Assembly (NCBI RefSeq): GCF_000337455.1
Contig: NZ_AOIU01000008.1
Coordinates: 14,537 to 67,421, forward strand
Reading direction: 5' to 3'
Source: Halosimplex carlsbadense 2-9-1
Lineage (GTDB): Archaea; Halobacteriota; Halobacteria; Halobacteriales; Haloarculaceae
DNA: 52,885 nucleotides
The translations under genes were made by a program, and so were the position numbers. The number at the start of each line of letters is the position of its first letter. The first letter of the stretch is position 1. Positions 16,461 through 24,157 of this stretch are shown here, in pieces. The notes below the pieces were generated by a model. The model had not been told where the DNA came from and ran no database searches. It was given only the letters and a program-made list of their open reading frames with translations.

Positions 16461-16710
16461 CGCTGAAAGCCCTCGGCCCGCTCGCGCGGTCTGTGCGAGA
16501 TATCCTCGCTCGCTTCGCTCGCTCGGATAGTCGCCCGCGCAGACCGCGCCACCGGTCCTCGCCCTTTCAGTCCACCAGGAACCACACAGTATCGCGCCGC
16601 GCCACCAACCTCCCCAACCGACTGCGATGCTCGCTTCGCTGTGCTTCTCGTCCCTCGCACGGCTACGTCTCGCGGTCCTCGCACTGCTCGGACACGCTCG
16701 ACAGCGCGCG
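16461..16710 (+). repeat. Dispersed structured intergenic repeat, copy A
   Basis: This spacer between the SDR start and the lpdA stop shares ordered blocks with 39680-39980: GCGCTGAAAGCCCTCG at the left, GATATCC, GGATA, GCCCTTTCA, CCTCCCCA-x-CCGACT and CTCGTCCCTCGC. CTGAAAG (16463-16469) pairs with CTTTCAG (16564-16570). Inside, GCGCGGTCTG (16484-16493) pairs with CAGACCGCGC (16540-16549), GCGA with TCGC, and TATCC (16501-16505) with GGATA (16525-16529). No gene is visible in the 418-base gap. Confidence 0.75.
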
Positions 16711-16757
16711 CCACTGTTGGAAATCCACTCGGCAGAAAGCGACTGCTCGTCGCCCAG

Positions 16758-18182
16758 TTACCGATTCAGTGTGTGGATGGCCTTCCCGAGCGCGTTGGCG
16801 CAGGCCTCGCCGACGGCCTCGGAGAGGGTGGGATGGGTGTGGATCGTGGCGGCCACGTCCTCCAGCTGTGCGCCCATCTCGACGGCCAGCGCGAGTTCGG
16901 CGATCAGCTCGGAGGCCTCGGGGGCGACGACCTGGGCGCCCAGCAGGAAGCCGCTGTCGTCGTCGCCGACGACGCGGACGAACCCCTCGTCCTCGCCGAG
17001 CGTGAGTGCGCGGCCGTTGGCCCGGAGCGGGAACTGCCCGACGACGGGGTCGAAGCCGGCCTCGTCGGCCTCGTCCTCGGTCATCCCGACGGTGCCGATC
17101 TCGGGGTCGGTGAAGACGGCGGCGGGGATGGCCTGGTGGTCGAGCGCGGCGGGCTCGCCGGCGACGACCTCTGCGGCGACCTCGCCCTCGGCGCTGGCCG
17201 TGTGGGCCAGCATCGGCTCGCCGGCCACGTCGCCGACGGCGAAGACGTGGTCCACGTCCGTCCGGGCCTCGTGGTCGGTTTCGAGGACGCCGTCCTCGTT
17301 CGGTTCGAGCCCGACCGCCTCCAGATTGAGGGTGTCCGTGACGGGCCGGCGGCCGACGGCGACCAGGCACTTCTCGGCGCCGAACTCAGCGATCTCGCCG
17401 TCTTCGTTCTCGGTGCGGACGGTGATGCCGTCGCCGGCTTCCTCCCAGCTATCGGCGGCCTGGCCGAAGTGGAAGTCGACGCCCAGGTCCTCGGCGCGCT
17501 CGCGGACGACGCGGGCCACGTCGTCCTCGTAGCCGGGCAGTACGTCGTCGAGCATCTCCACGACGGTCACGTCGCAGCCGAGCTTCTGGTAGACGGTCGA
17601 GAGCTCCATCCCGATGTAGCCGGCGCCGACGACGACCATGCTCTCTGGCACGGCGTCGAGCGCGAGCGCCTCGCGCGAGGAGAGGATATGCTCGCCGTCG
17701 AACTCGAAGCCCGGCACCTCGATGGGTCGCGACCCCGTCGAGACGATGGCGTGCTCGAACTCGATTGTCTCGGAGCCCTGACCCTCGCCGCCGTGGACGA
17801 CGCGGGCGGTGTCCTCGCTGGCGAACTCGGCGCGTCCTTCGACGAGGTTCACGCCGTTGGCTTTGCAGAGCTTCTCGACGCCGCCGGTCAGCTGGTCGAC
17901 GACGCCGTCTTTCCACTCGACCATGCGCTGCAGGTCGACGGCCGGGTCGGCGTAGATGCCCATCTCCTCGGCGTCGCCGGCGTCGTGGGCGACGTCCGTC
18001 GCGGAGATCAGCGCCTTCGAGGGGATACAGCCGTAGTTTAGACAGGTGCCGCCGTAGGCGTCCTTTTCGACCAGGGTCACGTCCAGACCGAGCTGCCCGG
18101 CGCGGATGGCGGCGACGTAGCCGCCCGGCCCCGCCCCGATGACCAGTACCTCAGTTCCGGTAGTCACGTCTCCGACGACCAT
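16758..18182 (-). CDS. lpdA: Dihydrolipoyl dehydrogenase (E3)
   Basis: A 474-residue flavoprotein disulfide reductase that reoxidises dihydrolipoyl groups on E2 with NAD. The FAD motif GAGPGG is at residues 16-21 and the redox pair Cys47-Cys52 is in GGTCLNYGCIPSK. A second Rossmann motif (VVVGAGYIGMELSTVYQKLG) binds NAD, ATSAVGDVAG-type residues appear as FAVGDVAGEPMLAH, and the C-terminal HTHPTLSEAVGEA supplies the catalytic His-Glu pair. The frame is open further upstream, but MVVGDVTTGTEVLVIGAG at 18182 is the natural start, with a TATA-like TTTTTA set in an inverted repeat just above. It is separated from E2 by an opposed membrane-protein gene, so it has its own promoter. Confidence 0.95.
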   Translation of the reverse strand: MVVGDVTTGTEVLVIGAGPGGYVAAIRAGQLGLDVTLVEKDAYGGTCLNYGCIPSKALISATDVAHDAGDAEEMGIYADPAVDLQRMVEWKDGVVDQLTGGVEKLCKANGVNLVEGRAEFASEDTARVVHGGEGQGSETIEFEHAIVSTGSRPIEVPGFEFDGEHILSSREALALDAVPESMVVVGAGYIGMELSTVYQKLGCDVTVVEMLDDVLPGYEDDVARVVRERAEDLGVDFHFGQAADSWEEAGDGITVRTENEDGEIAEFGAEKCLVAVGRRPVTDTLNLEAVGLEPNEDGVLETDHEARTDVDHVFAVGDVAGEPMLAHTASAEGEVAAEVVAGEPAALDHQAIPAAVFTDPEIGTVGMTEDEADEAGFDPVVGQFPLRANGRALTLGEDEGFVRVVGDDDSGFLLGAQVVAPEASELIAELALAVEMGAQLEDVAATIHTHPTLSEAVGEACANALGKAIHTLNR

Positions 18183-18199
18183 TGTCGGAGGGTGGAGTG

Positions 18200-18219
18200 C
18201 CCGCCTAAAAAGAGGCGGG
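18200..18219 (-). promoter_or_regulatory. TATA-like box of lpdA enclosed in a 7-bp inverted repeat
   Basis: CCCGCCT (18200-18206) and AGGCGGG (18213-18219) are perfect inverted repeats around six bases which, read on the minus strand, give CTTTTT; together with the following A this forms a TTTTTA box about 25-30 bases before the lpdA ATG. A protein bound to the arms would occlude the TATA box. Confidence 0.5.
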
Positions 18220-18292
18220 TTGACGCGCGGGTCGAGGCTGGCGCCTTCGGAACCCGCGCGTGGCGGCCCCCGTTCGTTCGCCCGGTCCGACT

Positions 18293-18310
18293 TGCTTGCA
18301 CTTGCAAGCA
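18293..18310. repeat. Perfect 8-bp inverted repeat in the lpdA upstream region
   Basis: TGCTTGCA (18293-18300) and TGCAAGCA (18303-18310) are separated by CT. The site lies between the divergent lpdA and the membrane-protein gene at 18477 and looks like a dimeric operator. The rest of this 294-base spacer shows no gene. Confidence 0.55.
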
Positions 18311-18476
18311 CGCGAACGTCGACGGCTCGCAGTCGGTACTCGACCGCGGATCCGGCCGGGATTCGAACCGCCTGAACGGGCGGTAGCGCGGCGTTTGGTG
18401 GGAATTTTTGCCGCCGGCCCGCACAACACAAAGGTCTTGTACCGGTACCGTCGACCGGGAGGAAACGGGTTCGCGC

Positions 18477-19109
18477 ATGACTGGCAACACAACGGACGGA
18501 CCGGACGACCTGCCGGAGGACACCATCCTCCAGCGGGTGCTGAGCGACTCGGCGTACGAGCGCGTCCGCATCGAACGGTTTTCACACTTCACACAGCCGG
18601 TACCGCGGAAGCTGCTGGTCCAGTCGCTGCTGTTGAGCGCGCTGGCGCTGGCGCTCCCGCTGTACCTGCTGTATCCGGCGAGCGCGGCGTCGTACCTCCC
18701 GACGGTCGACCCGGCGGCGGCGTCGCCGATCGTCCTCGTCGTCGGGCTGTTCGCGCTCGCGCTCGAACTCGGAACCGCGGCGCTACTGGTCGGGGTCGTC
18801 GTCTTCCGGGCGCGCAACGAACCATTGACCGAACGCAAAGCAGAGCGGCTGTTCACGGCCGAGACGTTCGCCACCTACGTCGGCTTCGGCACCGGCGGGC
18901 TGGCGACGCTCGCGACCGTCGGACTGCTCGCGCTCGGCCTCGGCGGCGAACAGATGCTCGCGTCGTACGTCGAGACGGCCAGCGCCGGCCCGTTCCGACA
19001 GAGCGACCTCGGCGTCTCCGTCCGGACGTTCGCGACGGCGGCCGTCGTCGGCGCCGTCGGCGTCGCCCTCGGCCACCGATACACCGAGTCGCTGCTCGAC
19101 GACCTGTGA
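18477..19109 (+). CDS. Four-helix membrane protein of unknown function inside the 2-oxoacid dehydrogenase locus
   Basis: A 210-residue protein. About 45 polar residues precede four hydrophobic segments (roughly residues 45-65, 80-108, 130-155 and 180-198); there is a short cytosolic stretch with FRARNEPLTERKAERLF between helices 2 and 3. No known transporter or enzyme motif is seen. The ATG at 18477 follows GGGAGGAAA at some distance. It points against the E2 and lpdA genes, and its stop is one base from the E2 stop, so it splits an otherwise single E1-E2-E3 operon. Confidence 0.8.
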   Translation: MTGNTTDGPDDLPEDTILQRVLSDSAYERVRIERFSHFTQPVPRKLLVQSLLLSALALALPLYLLYPASAASYLPTVDPAAASPIVLVVGLFALALELGTAALLVGVVVFRARNEPLTERKAERLFTAETFATYVGFGTGGLATLATVGLLALGLGGEQMLASYVETASAGPFRQSDLGVSVRTFATAAVVGAVGVALGHRYTESLLDDL

Positions 19110-19110
19110 C

Positions 19111-20748
19111 TCACTCCAGTAGCAGTAGCGTCGGGTCTTCGATGTACTCTTTGAGCGTCTCGACGAACCGCGCGGCGTCGGCGCCGTCGATCACCCGGTG
19201 GTCGACCGACAGCGACAGGGGCAACACGTCCCGCGCGACGACCTCGCCGTCCTCGGCCACGGGGCGCTCCTCGATGGCGCCCAGGCCGAGGATCGCGGTC
19301 TCGGGGTAGTTGATGATCGGCGTGGCGTACTCGCCGCCGATGGCCCCGAAGTTGGTGATCGTGAAGGTGCCGCCCTGCATCTCCTCGCGGGCGATCGACC
19401 GCTCGCGACACTTCGCGACGAGTTCGTTCGTCTCCGAGGCCAGTTGCAGCAGGCCCTTCCCGTCCACGCCGTCGACGACCGGGACCATCAGCCCCGCGTC
19501 GGTCGCGACCGCGACGCCGAAGTTCCGGTCGGATTTGAAGACGATCTCCTCGTTGTCCTCGTCGAGCTGCGTGTTGAGCACCGGGTGCTCGTCCAGCGCG
19601 GCGGCGACCGCTTTCATCACGAACGGGACGAAAGTGAGTTTTACCCCGCGATCGTCGGCACGTGCTTTGAGTTTCTCGCGCGTCTCCACGAGCGCGGTGG
19701 CGTCGACTTTCTCGTGGTGGGTGACGTGGGGCGCGGTGAACTTCGAGCGCTCCATCGCCCGCCCGATGGTCTTTCGGACGCCCCGATAGGGCTCGCGTCG
19801 ATCGCCCTCGGCGGCCTCGACGGCGTCGGGGCCGGCGCCGCTCTCGGCCGTCGTCGTCGGCGGCCCCGCTTCGCCGGCCTCGCTCGCGTCGGCGAGCGCC
19901 TCGGCGTCGGCCTCCTGGGCCCGCTGCTGGGCGTCGGCGTACTCGCGGACGGCGGCCTCGTCGACGAAGGCCTGCCCGTCGCGCACCTCGTCGGTCGGCA
20001 CGTCGTCGATGTCGACGCCGAGGTCCTCGGCGACCTGCCGGGTGGCCGGCGCGGCCAGCGTCCGCTCGCGGCCCGCGGCCTCGACCGCCCCCGCCGCGAC
20101 GGCTCCGCCGGCGGCGTCGGAACCGCCGCTCTCGCCGTCGTCGACGCGGGAGACGGCAGACGACAGCCCGTCGCTCACGCTCGACTTCCCGCTCCCGTCC
20201 TCCCCGTCGTCGATGCGGGAGACGGCGGATTTGAGCTGCTTCCCGTCGTCGCTCTCGTCCGGCTGGCTCTCGGCGGCGGCGCGCACGTCGCTCTCGGTGA
20301 CGCGGCCGCCGGGGCCGGATCCGTCGACGGCGGCGATTTCCACGCCCAGTTCCCGGGCGAGCCGACGGGCGCTCGGCGCGGCGAAGACGCGGCCGCCCTG
20401 GCCGTTGCCCGACGACTCGGCGGCCGCTTCGGCGTCGCCGTCGCCCTCCGCGACCGCTCCGGTCTCCGCATCGGTGGTGGCGTCCCGTTCGCTCTCCGGC
20501 GGCGCCTCCCCCTCCACGTCGAAAGTGATGATAACCGTGCCGACGGGGACCACGTCGCCGGGCTCGGCGAGCAACTCGCGGACGGTGCCGTTCACCGGCG
20601 ACGGCACGTCGACGACGGCCTTGTCGGTCTCGACGTCGGCGACGACCTGATCCTCGGCGACGGTGTCGCCCGGTTCGACGTGCCACTCCAGCAGTTCGCC
20701 CTCGGCGACGCCCTCTCCCACGTCGGGGAGCTTGAACTCGCGGACCAT
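19111..20748 (-). CDS. 2-oxoacid dehydrogenase E2, dihydrolipoamide acyltransferase
   Basis: A 545-residue E2 core protein. Residues 1-80 are a lipoyl domain with the lipoylated Lys43 in ETDKAVV. A peripheral-subunit-binding domain is at about 122-158 (FAAPSARRLARELGVE...GRVTESDV), and a second, more divergent one at about 230-271 (LAAPATRQVAEDLGVD...FVDEAAVREY). Between them is a repeated linker, SAVSRIDDGEDGSG and SAVSRVDDGESGGS. After an acidic Ala/Glu-rich linker, the catalytic domain begins near residue 320 (YRGVRKTIGRAMERS) and ends with DHRVIDG, with His517 and Asp521 as active-site residues. It forms the complex's core with the two upstream E1 genes, starting 3 bases after E1 beta. 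Haloarchaeal complexes of this type lack a firmly known substrate; branched-chain 2-oxoacids are one suggestion. Confidence 0.93.
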   Translation of the reverse strand: MVREFKLPDVGEGVAEGELLEWHVEPGDTVAEDQVVADVETDKAVVDVPSPVNGTVRELLAEPGDVVPVGTVIITFDVEGEAPPESERDATTDAETGAVAEGDGDAEAAAESSGNGQGGRVFAAPSARRLARELGVEIAAVDGSGPGGRVTESDVRAAAESQPDESDDGKQLKSAVSRIDDGEDGSGKSSVSDGLSSAVSRVDDGESGGSDAAGGAVAAGAVEAAGRERTLAAPATRQVAEDLGVDIDDVPTDEVRDGQAFVDEAAVREYADAQQRAQEADAEALADASEAGEAGPPTTTAESGAGPDAVEAAEGDRREPYRGVRKTIGRAMERSKFTAPHVTHHEKVDATALVETREKLKARADDRGVKLTFVPFVMKAVAAALDEHPVLNTQLDEDNEEIVFKSDRNFGVAVATDAGLMVPVVDGVDGKGLLQLASETNELVAKCRERSIAREEMQGGTFTITNFGAIGGEYATPIINYPETAILGLGAIEERPVAEDGEVVARDVLPLSLSVDHRVIDGADAARFVETLKEYIEDPTLLLLE

Positions 20749-20751
20749 GGC

Positions 20752-21774
20752 TCAGAAGTCGACTGCATCCCGTATGCCGTCTTCGATGCGCTCGGGCTCG
20801 GGCAGGTAGTAGTCCTCCAGCGCGTACAGCGGATACGGCACGTCGAAGCCGGTGATCCGCTCGATCGGCGCCTCCTGGTACAAAAGCGCCTCCTCCTGGA
20901 TGGTCGCGGTGATCTCGCCGGCCAGGCCGCCCGTCTTGGGCGCTTCGTGGACGACGGCGGCGCGGCCGGTCTTCTTGAACGACTCGACGATAGCGTCCTC
21001 GTCCAGCGGCGACAGCGTCCGCAGGTCGACGACCTCGACGTCGATCTCGCCCGCCAGATCGTCGGCCGCCTCCATGGTCGGCCGGGTCATCGCGCCCCAG
21101 GTGAACACGGAGATGTCGGTGCCCTCGCGACGGACCGCGGCCTCGCCGAGCGGAACGGTGTAGTCGTCCGCGGGCACGTCCTCGCGGAACGCCCGGTAGA
21201 TGAGCTTCGGTTCGAGGAACACGACCGGGTCGGGGTCGCGGATCGACGCGGCGAGCAGCCCCTTCGCGTCGTGTGGCGTACTCGGGATCACGACCTTGAG
21301 ACCGGGTTCGTGGGCGAAGAAGGCCTCCTTCGACTCGGAGTGGTGTTCGGGGGCGCGGATGCCGCCGCCGTAGGGCGCTCGGACGACGAGCGGGCAGGTG
21401 AACTCCCCCCGCGATCGCGTCCGCAGGCGCGCGGCGTGAGAGACGATCTGGTCGAAGGCGGGGTAGATGAACCCCATGAACTGGATCTCGGGCACCGGGC
21501 GCAGTCCGTAGGCGGCCATGCCGATGGCGGTGCCGACGATGCCCGACTCCGCGAGGGGGGTGTCGATCACCCGGTCCTCGCCGAACTCGTCGAGCAGACC
21601 CTCGGTGGCGCGGAAGACGCCGCCGTTCCGGCCGACGTCCTCGCCCATGACGAGCACGCGGTCGTCGCGGCTCATCTCCGTCGCCAGCCCGTCGCGGACC
21701 GCCTGGACCAGCGTCAGGCTCTGCGATTCGCCGCTCGATACGTCGTCGTCGGTGTCGGTGGTGGTCTCGCTCAT
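20752..21774 (-). CDS. 2-oxoacid dehydrogenase E1 component, beta subunit
   Basis: A 340-residue transketolase-like subunit. It starts with an acidic tail (MSETTTDTDDD), then LTLVQAVRDGLATEMSRDDRVLVMGEDVG, the conserved beginning of pyruvate/branched-chain E1 beta, with DTPLAESGIVGTAIGMA and the phenylalanine-containing FMGFIYPAFDQIVSHAA loop close to the thiamine site, and HHSESKEAFFAHEPGLKVV. The C-terminal domain starts at TDISVFTWGAM. It is two bases downstream of the E1 alpha stop and three bases upstream of E2, a tight operon. Confidence 0.94.
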   Translation of the reverse strand: MSETTTDTDDDVSSGESQSLTLVQAVRDGLATEMSRDDRVLVMGEDVGRNGGVFRATEGLLDEFGEDRVIDTPLAESGIVGTAIGMAAYGLRPVPEIQFMGFIYPAFDQIVSHAARLRTRSRGEFTCPLVVRAPYGGGIRAPEHHSESKEAFFAHEPGLKVVIPSTPHDAKGLLAASIRDPDPVVFLEPKLIYRAFREDVPADDYTVPLGEAAVRREGTDISVFTWGAMTRPTMEAADDLAGEIDVEVVDLRTLSPLDEDAIVESFKKTGRAAVVHEAPKTGGLAGEITATIQEEALLYQEAPIERITGFDVPYPLYALEDYYLPEPERIEDGIRDAVDF

Positions 21775-21776
21775 GG

Positions 21777-22880
21777 TCACTCCAGCAGGGCTTCGTCGCC
21801 GTGTCGGTCGCGCAGCCGCCGCAGGTACGCGAGCTGTTCGTCCAGCCGGTCGGGCATCCCTTCGTAGACGTGCGCGAACAGCTCCGCCGGGTCGGGGCGC
21901 TTGACCGACTCCGCCGCCGAGATGGCGTCGGCCACCGCGTCTTCGACCTCGCTCTCGATGGCCGCGACCCGTTCGTCGTAGAGGGTCCCTCGGTCGCGGA
22001 GGAACTGCTCCATCCGCGGGATCGGGTCTTTCGCCCGCCACTGCTCGACCTCCTCGTCGTCGCGGTACACGGAGGGGTCGTCGGCGGTCGTGTGGGCGCC
22101 GTATCGGTACTGCACCGCCTCGATCAGCGTCGGCCGTAGCTCGTCGGGGTTGGGGTGTCTGGCCTTCTCGACGGCGGCCTCGGTCACCTGATAGACGGCG
22201 AGCGGATCCATCCCGTCGACCTGGACGCCCTCGAAGCCGTAGGCGTCGGCCTTCCCCGCGAGGGTGGCGCTGGCGGTCTGGCGCTCGCGCGGGACGGAGA
22301 TGGCCCACTGGTTGTTGTTACAGAAGAAGACGGCGGGCACGTCGAACACGCCGGCGAAGTTGAGCCCCTCGTGGAAGTCGCCCTCGCTCGTGGCGCCGTC
22401 GCCGAAGTAACAGAGGAACGCCTTGTGCTCGCCTTTGAGCTTCGAGGCCCAGGCGGCTCCCGTGGCGTGGGGGATCTGGGTGGCGATGGGTACGGCGACG
22501 GAGAAGATGTTCACGTCCTCGCGGACGTTGCCCTCCTCGTGACCCATCCAGTACAGCAGCGTCTGCTCCAGCGACAGGCCCCTGTGGAGCATCGACGCGT
22601 GCTCCCGGTAACTCGGGAACAGCCAGTCGTCCTCGGCCAGCGCGTGGGCGCTCCCGATCTGGGCGGCCTCCTGGCCGCTGAGTGGCGGGTAGGTCCCCAT
22701 TCGACCCTGGCGCTGGAGGCTCACCGCCCGCTGGTCGAAGTGCCTGGCGAGTTTCATCTCCCGGTACATCTCGACGAGCGTCTCCTCGGACAGATCCGGA
22801 ACGGTCGCGCCGTCCCGTACCTGCCCGTCCTCGTCGAGGATCTGGACCCGGTCACCCGGGTCGCGCTGCAAGGAACTCAC
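21777..22880 (-). CDS. 2-oxoacid dehydrogenase E1 component, alpha subunit
   Basis: A 367-residue thiamine-diphosphate subunit that decarboxylates a 2-oxoacid and passes the acyl group to lipoyl-E2. The ThDP/Mg motif runs from [17 protein letters not shown] to [11 protein letters not shown] (GDG...NN). [16 protein letters not shown] holds the conserved His and phosphorylation-loop region, here with halophilic acid content. The start is a GTG; a strong GGAGGGAG at 22886-22893 lies five bases before it, so unlike many genes here it has a led mRNA. It is first of three genes in the order E1 alpha, E1 beta, E2. Confidence 0.94.
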   Translation of the reverse strand: MSSLQRDPGDRVQILDEDGQVRDGATVPDLSEETLVEMYREMKLARHFDQRAVSLQRQGRMGTYPPLSGQEAAQIGSAHALAEDDWLFPSYREHASMLHRGLSLEQTLLYWMGHEEGNVREDVNIFSVAVPIATQIPHATGAAWASKLKGEHKAFLCYFGDGATSEGDFHEGLNFAGVFDVPAVFFCNNNQWAISVPRERQTASATLAGKADAYGFEGVQVDGMDPLAVYQVTEAAVEKARHPNPDELRPTLIEAVQYRYGAHTTADDPSVYRDDEEVEQWRAKDPIPRMEQFLRDRGTLYDERVAAIESEVEDAVADAISAAESVKRPDPAELFAHVYEGMPDRLDEQLAYLRRLRDRHGDEALLE

Positions 22881-22885
22881 GAAAA

Positions 22886-22893
22886 CTCCCTCC
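22886..22893 (-). promoter_or_regulatory. Shine-Dalgarno site of the E1 alpha gene
   Basis: GGAGGGAG on the minus strand, five bases before the GTG. It decides this start. The 391-base spacer 22881-23271 otherwise holds AT-richer promoter-like DNA at 22930-22950 for the operon and ATTAAGG near 23240 for the opposite transporter gene; I see no gene in it. Confidence 0.7.
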
Positions 22894-23271
22894 TCGGGAA
22901 CATACCCTGAGCAAGGAGGGCTGTCGGCTTAAGGATTTTCGTAAATAGCTTTCGCTGTGTCCCAATCTTGCCGGTCGCGGTGGGCGAAACGGTGATGCCG
23001 AAGCCGAGATATCGACGATTTCGGTGGCCGAACGGGGTCGAAACTGGTCGTTCGTCCAGACACGGGGTTCGTGCCTTCGTGGGCAGGCCGCCGCCGGGAG
23101 CGGTCTGGCGCGCTCGGCCGGGTCGCCGGAGTGTTGCGAGTCGGTTGCGCTATGATCGTTCAATAGGTGTAGGATCGTCTCCCGGACGAACGTCTCGGTA
23201 CCGACCCATCTATCGGGAGATGTAGAGCTCATACCAGCGATTAAGGGCTGAGTCGGTGGATCGCCGCCCGT

Positions 23272-24138
23272 ATGGCGACGACCACGTCAGCGGATTCGAG
23301 TGGGGTATTCAGTTTCGACCACAGGGACATGATGGTGTTCATCCTCGTCATGTCGCTGCACGGTCTGCAGAGCATGATCACGGAGCTGCTGCCGGAGTTC
23401 TCGGTGGGTGGACTCGGCGTCTCGATCGGGCCGTTCTGGTTCGTCGCGATGTCGGTCGTCCTCCTCTTTCGTTCCTTCTGGGCGTGTCTGGCGATCCCGG
23501 TCGGCGGGATCGTCTTCGGCGAGATCCTCATCGGCGACTTCAGCGCGCTGGGCGCCGTCGAGGGGCTACTCGTCATCACCGCGTCGTGGTTCTTCGCGAT
23601 GTCGCTGATCACCGACCCGACGGACCCGAAGCAGATCGCGGGCGTCGGCCTGCTCGCGAAGGCGATGGAAGAGACCGCCGCGTGGTTCATCGACGTGGGG
23701 AAGTTCTACATCGGCGTCGAGGAACTGGAGGCCATCTCGTGGCTCCCCGCGACGGTGTGGGCCACCGAGGGCGTTGGCGCCCTGATCCAGATCGTCGTCG
23801 CGGGCATCGTCTTCGGTGCGATTCCGACGCTGTTCCTCTACCCGCGCCTGCGCGGGAAGATCGAACCGCTGCTCGGGATGCGCTCGGTCGAGGGACGTGA
23901 CGGCTCGACGGTCACGAGTTCGTCGCTGAAGCGACTCGTCGCCTGGGTCGCGATCCTTCCGCTCGCGTTCGGCGCCGAGGCGCTCAGCGAGACCAGCGGC
24001 GGGATCATCACCTTCACGCCGGAGTTCGTCGAGACCTACGGGCAGACGTTCCTGTTCGTGCCGATCGTCGTCGCCGCCGTGATCGCGTTCGGGCTCGTCG
24101 CCTACCGCCAGCGCAAAGTCGAGGGCACCGGGGCGTAA
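23272..24138 (+). CDS. ECF-type transporter substrate-binding membrane component (S component-like)
   Basis: A 288-residue membrane protein with about six to seven hydrophobic helices, starting after a short Ser/Thr-rich tail (MATTTSADSSGVFSF). It has no similarity that I recognise to a specific vitamin or metal S component. Its role is inferred from position: it is 19 bases upstream of a fused double ATPase and then a CbiQ/EcfT protein, the standard ECF set. The polar residues in helices (AMEETAAWFIDVGKFYIGVEELEAIS, between helices 3 and 4) would be candidates for substrate contact. ATTAAGG about 30 bases before the ATG suggests a leaderless start. Substrate unknown. Confidence 0.75.
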   Translation: MATTTSADSSGVFSFDHRDMMVFILVMSLHGLQSMITELLPEFSVGGLGVSIGPFWFVAMSVVLLFRSFWACLAIPVGGIVFGEILIGDFSALGAVEGLLVITASWFFAMSLITDPTDPKQIAGVGLLAKAMEETAAWFIDVGKFYIGVEELEAISWLPATVWATEGVGALIQIVVAGIVFGAIPTLFLYPRLRGKIEPLLGMRSVEGRDGSTVTSSSLKRLVAWVAILPLAFGAEALSETSGGIITFTPEFVETYGQTFLFVPIVVAAVIAFGLVAYRQRKVEGTGA

Positions 24139-24157
24139 CTCGCGGATTCAACTTGTT

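Noticed and set aside
19198..21867. 889-codon plus-strand open frame opposite E2 and E1 beta
   Set aside because: Antisense shadow of two clearly identified genes; no domain recognised.
22968..23225. 85-codon plus-strand frame in the spacer between E1 alpha and the ECF operon
   Set aside because: Strongly basic and Arg-rich, no promoter or ribosome site, typical of a shadow frame in GC-rich DNA.
22881..23271. Possible riboswitch upstream of the ECF transporter
   Set aside because: I looked for TPP-type and cobalamin-type core words and found none; the spacing of an ATTAAGG box suggests a leaderless mRNA with no room for one.
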